Shown piece after piece: positions 46,232-54,411 of a DNA stretch of 64,000 nt. The stretch comes from Eutreptiella sp. 'Long Island Sound 2002' (taxonomy: Eukaryota; Euglenozoa; Euglenophyceae; Eutreptiales; Eutreptiaceae). The notes under the pieces were generated by a model. That model saw nothing but the letters and a program-made list of their open reading frames with translations. It searched no databases and was not told the origin of the DNA. Positions within the stretch are counted from its first letter, which is position 1. Each line of letters opens with the position of its first letter. Location of the stretch: positions 62,563,725 to 62,627,724 of the forward strand of contig OZ038383.1 of assembly GCA_964036045.1 (NCBI GenBank). The letters run 5' to 3'. The translations under genes and the position numbers were made by a program.

Positions 46232-46582
46232 GCTGGCTCAGCTAGCACTACACAATCCCCATATATGGGCCAACTTCTTAAAACCGGTTTGTTTTCTCTG
46301 TTTTCTGCTCTTTTGGTGCCCTTTGCTACCTTTCATTGAGACGGGCACCCTCAAAATATACACAAAAATGGTATTATACATGAAAAATGAATTTTTGACC
46401 TCAAATACCCCCTCCATGGGGTTTGAACCCACGCTCTACCAACCTTAGAGTTGTGTTTTTCCTCTAAGCTACGACCTGTCGTCAAAGATCTCAGAGAAAA
46501 CCGTAGTAGAATAAAAAATTTGGAAAATCAGTACTCCTTACATGCTCCAACCACTATTAACCTCCCAGGCTCTCAAAACCGG
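46232..46582 (+). repeat. Left inverted terminal repeat of the DIRS element
   Basis: From about 46,256 inward it is the inverted copy of 50,819-51,140 with few mismatches. The outermost 25 bases (GCTGGCTCAGC...) differ from the right end and are matched instead in the internal complementary region. On the minus strand it holds a tRNA-like A box (46,461-46,471) and B box (46,418-46,428). Confidence 0.92.
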
Positions 46583-46681
46583 TCACGCGCTCACTGAGTT
46601 GTTCAACTAGTGATTTGCTGTACCCAGAGCTTTGATTTCTGATGCAATCCAAAATGTTTTAAGGATATAAATTTTAACAAA

Positions 46682-47668
46682 ATGACAGAAGGAAATGAGA
46701 CACTGGATTTTCACGAGTTCGTGCTGAAATTGCCGGATTCGGCGTGGAACCTGAGTTCTGAGTCGTTGGAACATGCAGCACAGTTGGCAAAGGAAGGCGC
46801 AATGAGTGGTCTCAGTCCTTGGCAGGCAGCGTCACTGTATTCCAAACTTACAGGAAAGAAAACACTGGCCACTGTCAAAGACACGATGGCCTTGGTTCGT
46901 GATGCCTTACTCACCTTAAAGGGCGACGACATTGGCAGAACAGGAACGTCGTCGCATCGCGAAGACGTCTTCTTGGCATGCGAAACTTTGAGCAGTCCCA
47001 AGGACCACGCTGGCCCCGCGTCGGACAAGGAGTCCACGTTCGTGTGGCGCGATGAGGTTCTGTCGCTTCCTTCACGCTTGTCTGCACTCCTGGAAGAGCG
47101 AAAGGTTTTGCAAGACGAGTTTCGCAGAAAAAAGATGTTGAAGCACCTTCCAGTGTTCGACGAGTTCCATAGGGCAGCTGTTAATAACGCGCCAACGCAC
47201 AAACATCCAGCGGACGCAGAGAAGCGTCGCTGGGAACAACAGGTAAAAGACGCCATGCGAGTCCTGGGAGTAGTCTTAGCACGCGAAGATGACACGACGG
47301 TGGCTCCGGAAGCACCTGTTTCATTGGTACTATGTGAACATTTGTTTGCAATGTTGGGTGCGTTGGACTACAGCATCCAAAGCTCCCGGCGAGTGGCAGT
47401 AGATAAACGGTTTGAACAACCTGCGATTGCACCAGAGTTACTCTCGAAGGATGACATGTCACTACTTCAGTCGCGCAACAAATTACAAAAAGACCTGAGA
47501 GGCACGCGTTTCTCCCCTTACTCGCATCGTAGTTCTTTCCGCTCGTTTTCAACACGAGGTCGTTTTGATCCACGGAGATCTGGCAAAGGAGGCAAAGGCA
47601 AAGGTAAGGGTTTCACCCAAAGATTTGTGCCACGTAACGACAAGTTAGATGAACGACCACAGCAGTAG
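46682..47668 (+). CDS. DIRS ORF1, Gag-like protein
   Basis: 328 codons from ATG, ending TAG. The N-terminal half is helical and acidic, with MSGLSPWQAASLYSKL, the middle has long charged helices, and the C-terminus is a Phe/Arg/Gly/Lys-rich nucleic-acid-binding tail (RFDPRRSGKGGKGKGKG). No zinc knuckle. Position, size and basic tail match the Gag-like first ORF of DIRS-type elements. The last 20 bases overlap the start of the RT ORF in another frame. A fairly A-rich leader of about 100 bases separates it from the terminal repeat. Confidence 0.75.
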   Translation: MTEGNETLDFHEFVLKLPDSAWNLSSESLEHAAQLAKEGAMSGLSPWQAASLYSKLTGKKTLATVKDTMALVRDALLTLKGDDIGRTGTSSHREDVFLACETLSSPKDHAGPASDKESTFVWRDEVLSLPSRLSALLEERKVLQDEFRRKKMLKHLPVFDEFHRAAVNNAPTHKHPADAEKRRWEQQVKDAMRVLGVVLAREDDTTVAPEAPVSLVLCEHLFAMLGALDYSIQSSRRVAVDKRFEQPAIAPELLSKDDMSLLQSRNKLQKDLRGTRFSPYSHRSSFRSFSTRGRFDPRRSGKGGKGKGKGFTQRFVPRNDKLDERPQQ

Positions 47669-49682
47669 CTTGACTGTAGAGGATTTATTGGCGCCAGCCG
47701 TGTGCGTGCCACTGCCGATCCATCCCCACATGCCACTCTATTTGCGCTGTCGTGCACAATTGCATGAATGGGAAGCGTTGAAGGACACATACGCGGCGTC
47801 GGTGATTCGCAATGGGCTGCAGCTTGATTGGGTTGACGGTTTTGATCCGGATCGGCCAGCCGACGACTTCCGTCCTCGTTGTTCCCACGCAGAGGTAACC
47901 GACCCTGAATTGGTAAAACACGTGTTGGATGCAGTGCAACAGGGTTGCATGGAACGCGTCGAGCGAAAAGACATTAAATGTTGTGCAAGTATGTTCGCAG
48001 TGGACAAAGCGTCAGACGAGGCACATCCTGAGGGAGGCCGTCGACCTATCACCAATTTGAAGAACGTGAACCAGTTTGTACGGACCACCTATTTTCGTTT
48101 GGTCACTCTGTGGGGCATTTTACCGTTCTTGAGACCCGGTCAGTATGCTTGCAAAATTGACTTGAAAAGTGCTTATTTTCACATGGGTATCCATCCGCGG
48201 GATCGACCTTATTTGGGGGTCTACGTCGACGGTGAATTTTACAGGTGGTGCGTTTTGCCGTTTGGATTAAACGTTGCACCACGGGAATGGCAACGCCTCA
48301 TGCAACCAATTTTAAATGCCGTGCGCGAACGCGGAGCACTCGTTTGGGTCTACTTGGACGATTGGCTCATCATTGGCAATACTTACCGTGAATGTCTGGA
48401 ACACACACGTTTTTTGGTACAACTTTTGCATCGGTTGGGTATATTGGTCAATGTCCCAAAATCATGTTTGGAGCCGTGTCAAGAAATTATAATGCTTGGT
48501 TTTATGCTAAACTTCAGGGAAGGATTCGTCGCGGTACCTCCAAAGCGCCTACAAGCAATTTTTCGGGACGTGAACAGACTGGCACACAGTCACACGCCAT
48601 CAGTGAGGCGATGCGCCTCCGTTCTTGGAAGAATCCGTTCCTTGTTGTTTGCCATGCCCCATATCCGACTCCTCAGCGACGCCCTGGCGGTGCACGTGGC
48701 GGTGGCAGTCCAGGCTGGCTGGGAGGCAGACGTGGCGCTCCCGGAGCGCGTGTCACGTCAGTTGATGGACCTGGCGGACGAGTTACACCAGTGGAAGGGA
48801 CGCACCTTCGTAGTTTCCATGGGTCACGTCAGGGACATGTACTCGGACGCGTCAGATCTGGCGTGGGGCGGAGTCCTTCAAGGGAATGCCCAAGCAGCGT
48901 TCGGTTGGTTCCTGAATCGAAAGGAACACATAAACGTCAAAGAGTTCAGGGGAGCCCTACTGACTATTCAAGCGTATGCGCTGAGGGACACCACGCTGCG
49001 ATTTTTCACCGACTCAATGGTCCTTTACTGGTATCTCCGCAGGTGGGGAGATCGCAAGCCGCGGTTCAACGCATTGATTCTCCAACTGTGGAATTTTACA
49101 CAAGCCAATCGCATCGAGATTCAACCGTTTTACGTGCACACCTCGGTGAATCCGGCGGACATTTGGTCTCGGCTTCGTTGGACACCGTCGGAGGCTACCT
49201 TCCCGTCGGACGTGTTGACTTGGATCCTGGAGGAGTTCAAAAGTTGGATTCAGCCGGAAATTGATTGGATGTCAAGGAGTTCCAATGCGGTGTGCAGCGA
49301 GTTCGTCAGTCCGTGTCCTCAGCCGGGGGCTTACGCCATCGATGTCTTCTCCCAGAATCTAACTTTACTTTCACCGGGGTGGGTCTTCCCGCCCTTCAAG
49401 CACATACCCCAGTTGGTCAACAAAGTGTTGGAGTCACCAGGGGTGAAGGTTCTCATGGCTCTGCCGTACAGGCCGCGCGAGGTTTGGTGGAACCTATTGA
49501 TGAAACACGTGAAGTTCACAGTGAACACGTGGGAGTTCTGTTTGCAAATGCCAGACGGCACGGAGACACAACCACTTTTCTTGTTGACCTTGGCGTATGT
49601 TTGCGTGAATACTATCAATTGCGAGGAGCTACCAACGAAGAGGCGACGCTTATCATCAATGAAATCGGGAAGGACACCTTGA
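47649..49682 (+). CDS. DIRS ORF2, reverse transcriptase, RNase H and methyltransferase-like domain
   Basis: 677 codons, ATG to TGA. RT: RRPITNLKNVNQF, CKIDLKSAYFHMGI (catalytic Asp), LPFGLNVAPREWQRL and VWVYLDDWLIIG (YLDD box, near residue 234). RNase H: MYSDASDLAWGG, NVKEFRGALL and FFTDSMVLYWYL supply the acidic residues. The C-terminal part has AIDVFSQNLTLL, WVFPPFKHI and VLMALPYRP, the methyltransferase-like region known in DIRS elements, here with FPPF where active enzymes have N/D-PP-Y/F. The last 418 bases overlap the recombinase ORF in another frame. Confidence 0.93.
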   Translation: MNDHSSSLTVEDLLAPAVCVPLPIHPHMPLYLRCRAQLHEWEALKDTYAASVIRNGLQLDWVDGFDPDRPADDFRPRCSHAEVTDPELVKHVLDAVQQGCMERVERKDIKCCASMFAVDKASDEAHPEGGRRPITNLKNVNQFVRTTYFRLVTLWGILPFLRPGQYACKIDLKSAYFHMGIHPRDRPYLGVYVDGEFYRWCVLPFGLNVAPREWQRLMQPILNAVRERGALVWVYLDDWLIIGNTYRECLEHTRFLVQLLHRLGILVNVPKSCLEPCQEIIMLGFMLNFREGFVAVPPKRLQAIFRDVNRLAHSHTPSVRRCASVLGRIRSLLFAMPHIRLLSDALAVHVAVAVQAGWEADVALPERVSRQLMDLADELHQWKGRTFVVSMGHVRDMYSDASDLAWGGVLQGNAQAAFGWFLNRKEHINVKEFRGALLTIQAYALRDTTLRFFTDSMVLYWYLRRWGDRKPRFNALILQLWNFTQANRIEIQPFYVHTSVNPADIWSRLRWTPSEATFPSDVLTWILEEFKSWIQPEIDWMSRSSNAVCSEFVSPCPQPGAYAIDVFSQNLTLLSPGWVFPPFKHIPQLVNKVLESPGVKVLMALPYRPREVWWNLLMKHVKFTVNTWEFCLQMPDGTETQPLFLLTLAYVCVNTINCEELPTKRRRLSSMKSGRTP

Positions 49683-50590
49683 AACGTTACAATTCTGCGT
49701 GGCACATGTTTGGTACGTTCTTGTTACAAGACGCGGCGCTTGCTCCACTGTTAAAGGTGGAGCGCTTTGGTCAAATCCCACTGATGTTGGTGGCGGTGCA
49801 ACTTTTAAAGTTTTCACGCACGCATCCTTTAAGTGCTGGGCGTATGGCGTATTCAGCAGTGTGTTTATTCCCGTGCTTTTCGCAACTACGTTTCGAGGGT
49901 ATGCTACGCAACTTGAAACGTGACTGGTTCGTCAGTGTTCCTCATTATCATCGTTTCTATGATGTACGGCGTCTTATACAAGTCATGCATCAGCAACCTG
50001 TGGAGACGGAAGCTCAGCTGCGCTTGCAAGCCATTTTGTCCTTGAGATTCTTTGCCTTGTTCCGAGGCGTTGATCTGGCGCGATCACGTAGGGATATCCA
50101 ACGCGCTGCTCAGCCTTGGTTCATTTCTGCTAAGCGCAAAGGGAGGAGATACTATGCACGTTATCCTATTCACAATGTTACGCCACCGTCAATTGATCCG
50201 CAGCGCTGCTTAGCGCGTTATTTGGAGGCTACTGGTGATTACGAGGGTTCTGAGATTTTTGTGTCCCTACAAAAGCCACGGAAGCCTTTATCATCTGATA
50301 CCATCAACGGTCTCACTACTCGCTGGTTAAGGAAACACCTACTGGAATTGGGGGAACTGGAGACGGATTCGTTTTCCGCGCATTCTACACGAGGAGCAGC
50401 AGCAACTGCACTAATCTATCTTGGCGTGGATCCGCATGTGGTAGCAGCATTGGGTGATTGGTCCTGTTACGATACATTCAGAAAGTTTTACGACAGGACC
50501 AGAGCTCTGTTGCGCATTGCGCAAGTTCTGGTCCCTCCTGATCTGGCGACTGGAGAAGCGGCGCGCGCTTCGCGCCTGGCGATTAATTAA
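49265..50590 (+). CDS. DIRS ORF3, tyrosine recombinase
   Basis: 441 codons, ATG 49,265 to TAA, with TGA three codons further. Roughly the first 120 residues overlap RT and look unstructured; the catalytic domain follows. First Arg in LFRGVDLARSRR (about residue 265), His-x-x-Arg in HSTRGAAATAL (H373, R376), Trp in LGDWSCYDTF (W399) and the nucleophile in FRKFYDRT (Y409): the full tyrosine-recombinase set. It integrates the circular DNA form, which explains the absence of a target duplication. The true start may lie inside the overlap. Confidence 0.92.
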   Translation: MDVKEFQCGVQRVRQSVSSAGGLRHRCLLPESNFTFTGVGLPALQAHTPVGQQSVGVTRGEGSHGSAVQAARGLVEPIDETREVHSEHVGVLFANARRHGDTTTFLVDLGVCLREYYQLRGATNEEATLIINEIGKDTLKRYNSAWHMFGTFLLQDAALAPLLKVERFGQIPLMLVAVQLLKFSRTHPLSAGRMAYSAVCLFPCFSQLRFEGMLRNLKRDWFVSVPHYHRFYDVRRLIQVMHQQPVETEAQLRLQAILSLRFFALFRGVDLARSRRDIQRAAQPWFISAKRKGRRYYARYPIHNVTPPSIDPQRCLARYLEATGDYEGSEIFVSLQKPRKPLSSDTINGLTTRWLRKHLLELGELETDSFSAHSTRGAAATALIYLGVDPHVVAALGDWSCYDTFRKFYDRTRALLRIAQVLVPPDLATGEAARASRLAIN

Positions 50591-50637
50591 TTCTTATGAA
50601 GGGTTCAGTTCACGGGAGCTCAGTCTTCCGTTCTGTT

Positions 50638-50752
50638 GCCCATATATGGGGATTGTGTAGTGCTAGCTGAGCCAGCTCGGATTTACCCGAATAGGTGAGG
50701 AGGAAAGAAGAGATGGCGAAGCAATAGCACTACACAAGACACATATATGCCC
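50638..50752 (+). repeat. Internal complementary region of the DIRS element
   Basis: The first part (GCCCATATATGGGGATTG...GAGCCAG) is the reverse complement of the left end; the second (GGATTTACCCGAATAGG...ACACATATATG) is the reverse complement of the right end. Together they encode the circle junction used to complete both termini. Confidence 0.93.
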
Positions 50753-50818
50753 ACCCTGTCCCTCCCTTAAGTTCTTCGCTCACCGTGAAAAGCAGTTGAC
50801 ACTTGGGTCGTCGGTTGC

Positions 50819-51207
50819 CACGGTTTTAAGAGCATGGGAGGTTAATAGTGGTTGGAGCATGTAAGGAGTACTGATTTTCCAAATTTTTTATTATACTACG
50901 GTTTTCTCTGAGATCGTCGACGACAGGTCGTAGCTTAGAGGAAAAACACAACTCTAAGGTTGGTAGAGCGTGGGTTCAAACCCCATGGAGGGGGTATTTG
51001 AGGTCAAAAATTCATTTTTCATGTATAATACCATTTTTGTGTATATTTTGAGGGTGCCCGTTTCAATGAAAGGTAGCAAAGGGCACCAAAAGAGCAGAAA
51101 ACAGAGAAAACAAACCGGTTTTAAGGAGTTGGCCCATATATGTGTCTTGTGTAGTGCTATTGCTTCGCCATCTCTTCTTTCCTCCTCACCTATTCGGGTA
51201 AATCCGA
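50819..51207 (+). repeat. Right inverted terminal repeat of the DIRS element
   Basis: Inverted copy of the left repeat plus about 65 extra outer bases that match only the internal complementary region. A tRNA-like A box (50,931-50,941) and perfect B box GGTTCAAACCC (50,973-50,983) are present on the plus strand, about 31 bases apart. Confidence 0.92.
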
Positions 51208-51906
51208 CTGGACATCCATACGCTGGGAAGCCTCTTTGGCGAGCGCCTCAGAGCTCTCACCAATAAGCGCATCGAAGTTGTTGCGCGATATATAGTCAGA
51301 CAGTTCATTCTTAATCCCGGGGATGTGATGCACTGTCAGCCTGAACGGGCTCAGGTAAGTCCACCACCGTTTTAGCTTTGCTTTTTCTGGTGGTGGGTCC
51401 TTCTGAAAAGACTTCACAGGCTCCTGGTCACACAGCTGGACAATAGGGTTAGATCCCAGAAGTCGGGATTGTGACGATAGCACCAACATACCGGCCAGGA
51501 GTTCCTGGTCATAGGTGCTGTAGTTGGAACGCGCTTGGTTCCATTTCCAATTCCAGTGTCCCAGTGGCACCAGTCGCCACTCACTGGTAGGATAGTCATG
51601 TTTCAACGAACCATCACGGTTCAGTCCAGTAGTACGATAATGGCAGTGGGTTAGTTCAGCGGGGTTAAGCTCCTGCCATTGATAGATCGTACCTCCCCCC
51701 CCTACATCACTGGCATCAGTGATCAGGACTATCTCGCCCTCAGGGCGGGGCACTCCCAGGCAGTTCGAGGAGGCAATCTTCTTCTTCAACTCCTGGAAAC
51801 ACTCTTCCTCTCTGGAGGTCCACCTCCAGGAAGTAGTTTTCTTGATCAGGTCAGTGAGGGGTGCAGAGGAGTAAGTAAAATTGTGGATGTGACGCCGATA
51901 GAAATT
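51208..51906 (-). pseudogene. Gypsy A RNase H
   Basis: In frame with RT beyond TGA 51,907-51,909. The segment after the stop (NFYRRHIHNF) is the usual end of RT, then LITDASDVGGGG (first Asp), YDQELLAGMLVL (Glu), LCDQEPVKSF (Asp) and HHIPGIKNELSDYISR. It is cut by the DIRS element at 51,207, after which the frame resumes at 46,231. Confidence 0.88.
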
Positions 51907-53895
51907 TCAGGCGCCCACAAAACTCCTCACATCGTGTAGACCCCTCTTAGGGTCATCGCGAATCTGCATGTCCTGTAGGGGCTGCATCTTGGACGCGGCT
52001 GGTTTCCACCAGCCATACCCCACGTCGAAACCCAAATACTCCATCTCTTCTTTCATAAACTCACATTTTTCGAGTTTGATTCGGAGATGGTTTTCTTGAC
52101 AGACAATGAAAAATTCACGGAGGAGAAGGACATGGTACTCTTTGGTATTAGTACCCAAACTCACGTCGTCGATGTGAGCCTCCATTTCTGCACCCCGAGA
52201 AATCAACTCTTGTACTAGAGGCGTGCGCCTCAGTATGTACAAAGTTTTGTTCATAAGCTCCTGGAAGAGCGCTGGGGCATTTGCCACCCCGAAAGGCATA
52301 ACCTTCCACTTGAAGACACGACCCTTAGGGGTTATAAAGGCCAACAGCTCCTGAGCTGCGGCGGTTAGGTCCACCTGCCAGAAACCTGAGCGTTTGTCCA
52401 TTTTGGTCTTATACCTGCATTTGGCAATACGCTCCAGGGTGTTTTCCATGTTAGGAATACTACCTGACTGGTTCTGGGTTTTCTTGTTGACCTCACCATA
52501 GTCTACAACCAGACGTAGGGCAGTCGACCCTTGTTTGGCAACAAGGAAACAGGGACTGCAGTGATGGGGATAGTCCCCGTGTTTATACTCTTCAACAAGG
52601 CCAGCATCAATGCATTCTTGGATCTGGCGCTCGATTTCTTCAACCTGTTCCTGTGCAGCGGGATAGGGACGACGCCTCACTTGCGTCTTTTCAAATTCTG
52701 GTTTCAATTTCAGGTCCATCTGGACCAGTTTTTTACAAGAAAGGGGAGGCGGCAAGGCGCCGAACACCTCCTCATAGGTTATCAGCAGTTTCTTCAGGCG
52801 GGGGTCAAGGTTAAGACTCTCGAGTTTCTGAAGGAAATCCTCCTCAGCATTGAGGTTGCTTTTTCCATGTTCTTTCTTTTTCTGCCGATCAGCAGTTTCG
52901 GCAGGCACAGTACCATCGTCCCACTCAGGGAGACATTGCTGCCCATAGTGTAGAGAATACACTAGAGGTATCTCAGGATCAGGCAGCGTATAGGACTCAT
53001 CGTCCTCCTCAGACCAGATGGAGTATTTCCAGGTCTGTCTGAGGTAGTGCAGCCTCTCTTGGCGCTCAATACCTTCGGCCTTCAGGTACAACAGTCGCCA
53101 GAGTTCTTGAGTGTCATGCTCAGACAATCGCGTGTTATTAGCAGCTGGCCGCGCCAGAGCATCAGCACTCCGGGCCACGGGTTCACCTGTGTGCACAGGC
53201 TGCATGTGTAACACTGGCTTCCCAACAGGAGAAGCGGGTTCAGAGGTTGACTCTAGATCTACCTCCTCTAGCAACAGCTGGGCTAGGAAAGCACTATGTT
53301 TTAGGTCAACACAGCTGGGATCAACAGAGGGAATAGTGCTGGCGATCTCAGACAGTTGGTCGTCAGCATCCTCTTTTATAGCTGCAGGTTCCAGATAGTC
53401 ATCAGGAGACCCACACCCTGTAAGTGTGGCAGATAATTGCTCAGGAGATCGATTTTTGAGATCATAAAGGGTCAGGCCACGATTTTCGGCCATGACCTCT
53501 TTTAGTAGCACCTGGTCTAGGTCACACAGGGGTACAGGATTGAGAGATCCGTCGACGATGGACAGGAAACTGGCCCACTCAGGGGCCTGCATAGCTGTGT
53601 CTGAGTCCTCAGGCACATAGATGGGGCCGTCGGGGAGTTGCACTCTTCCCACGGTCATTCGATCTAGCATACGGCGCCAGTAAGCATGTTCACCAGAGCA
53701 ACCCCAGTCAGGAGTGCACATAACAACCCTTCCTCCGTCATAAGCGATTTTGGTTAGAACCCTCGCGAGCAGGGAGAAGGGAGGGTTAGCATACGCTAGG
53801 CCCACTGCTTTCCAGAAGAAACAGAAAGCATTGTTCAGTTGTTTCGAGCAGTACAACTGCATGATGTGCTGTTGTTGGCTCGCAAACAATTCCAC
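51907..53895 (-). CDS. Gypsy A reverse transcriptase with N-terminal methyltransferase-like domain
   Basis: 662 codons open. The first 80 residues hold VELFASQQQ, GLAYANPPFSLLARVL and VVMCTPDWG, an adenine-methyltransferase-like pattern with intact NPPF (codons at 53,776-53,787). A long acidic linker follows, then RT: RRPYPAAQEQVEEIERQI, LRLVVDYGEVNKKT, TKMDKRSGFWQVDL (catalytic Asp), MPFGVANAPALFQEL and EAHIDDVSLG (IDD box). TAA 53,914-53,916 lies just upstream in the same frame and TGA 51,907-51,909 at its end. RT copies the element RNA; the role of the extra domain is unknown. Confidence 0.9.
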   Translation of the reverse strand: MELFASQQQHIMQLYCSKQLNNAFCFFWKAVGLAYANPPFSLLARVLTKIAYDGGRVVMCTPDWGCSGEHAYWRRMLDRMTVGRVQLPDGPIYVPEDSDTAMQAPEWASFLSIVDGSLNPVPLCDLDQVLLKEVMAENRGLTLYDLKNRSPEQLSATLTGCGSPDDYLEPAAIKEDADDQLSEIASTIPSVDPSCVDLKHSAFLAQLLLEEVDLESTSEPASPVGKPVLHMQPVHTGEPVARSADALARPAANNTRLSEHDTQELWRLLYLKAEGIERQERLHYLRQTWKYSIWSEEDDESYTLPDPEIPLVYSLHYGQQCLPEWDDGTVPAETADRQKKKEHGKSNLNAEEDFLQKLESLNLDPRLKKLLITYEEVFGALPPPLSCKKLVQMDLKLKPEFEKTQVRRRPYPAAQEQVEEIERQIQECIDAGLVEEYKHGDYPHHCSPCFLVAKQGSTALRLVVDYGEVNKKTQNQSGSIPNMENTLERIAKCRYKTKMDKRSGFWQVDLTAAAQELLAFITPKGRVFKWKVMPFGVANAPALFQELMNKTLYILRRTPLVQELISRGAEMEAHIDDVSLGTNTKEYHVLLLREFFIVCQENHLRIKLEKCEFMKEEMEYLGFDVGYGWWKPAASKMQPLQDMQIRDDPKRGLHDVRSFVGA

Positions 53896-53916
53896 CTGGA
53901 TCTCATCCAGGTTTTA

Positions 53917-54411
53917 CTGAAGGGCCGCCAGTCCATTTTCAAGAACGTGACGGGCCAGTTGGTAGTTTTCAGTACGATAGTTCGTCTTGGCTGCGTAGCG
54001 CAGCCCAGACTCTTTTCGTCCTGACAGCTCCAAAGGAACGGAGAATAGCCCACTGCCAAAGTCGCAGTGCAAAGAATGGGGACGCTGTAGGGACAGCATT
54101 TTTACCTGGGGGTTTCTTCGGAGAAAGTCGGTGCCAATGACGATGTCAAAGGCGTCAGTGTCCAACACTCTGCAGTGTTGGGTCACGGTTTCGTCGCCCA
54201 GACATATGGTCACATCGACCCCCCCCAAGGAATGGATGGTACGCCCATCCCCTACTCTTATGGCCACGGTCTTAGTTTTCCTGAAAGTCTTAAGCAGGCG
54301 CCGGGCCACTATGGAAAGTATTGCACCGGTATCAAGCACCGCTCGAAAAACCTGATCCCTGATTTTCACGAGGATCCAGAAAACCAAGTCCTGCTCTTCG
54401 GAGCCGCCCCC
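53917..54411 (-). CDS. Gypsy A aspartic protease
   Basis: VLDTGAILSIVARRLL carries the Asp-Thr-Gly active site, followed by VGDGRTIHSLGGVDV and FDIVIGTDFLRRN, the flap and second psi-loop of retropepsins. In the same frame as Gag, separated only by TAG 54,412-54,414, and in the same frame as RT, separated by TAA 53,914-53,916. Confidence 0.88.

Larger units (their letters stand above)
46232..51207 (+). mobile_element. Complete DIRS-like tyrosine-recombinase retroelement
   Basis: 4,976 bp with inverted terminal repeats (46,232-46,582 and 50,819-51,207), three plus-strand ORFs (Gag-like, RT/RNase H, tyrosine recombinase) and an internal complementary region at 50,638-50,752 that carries the complements of both outer ends side by side. 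This is the DIRS-1 plan, in which a circular DNA intermediate is inserted by a tyrosine recombinase. No target duplication: gypsy A bases up to 46,231 and from 51,208 join to give an uninterrupted gypsy A frame. All three ORFs are open, so the element looks recently active. Confidence 0.95.

Noticed and set aside
48392-49264. Plus-strand ORF of 290 codons leading up to the recombinase ORF
   Set aside because: It lies inside the DIRS RT/RNase H coding region in the recombinase frame, has no recombinase motif and a composition unlike the neighbours; a shadow of RT.
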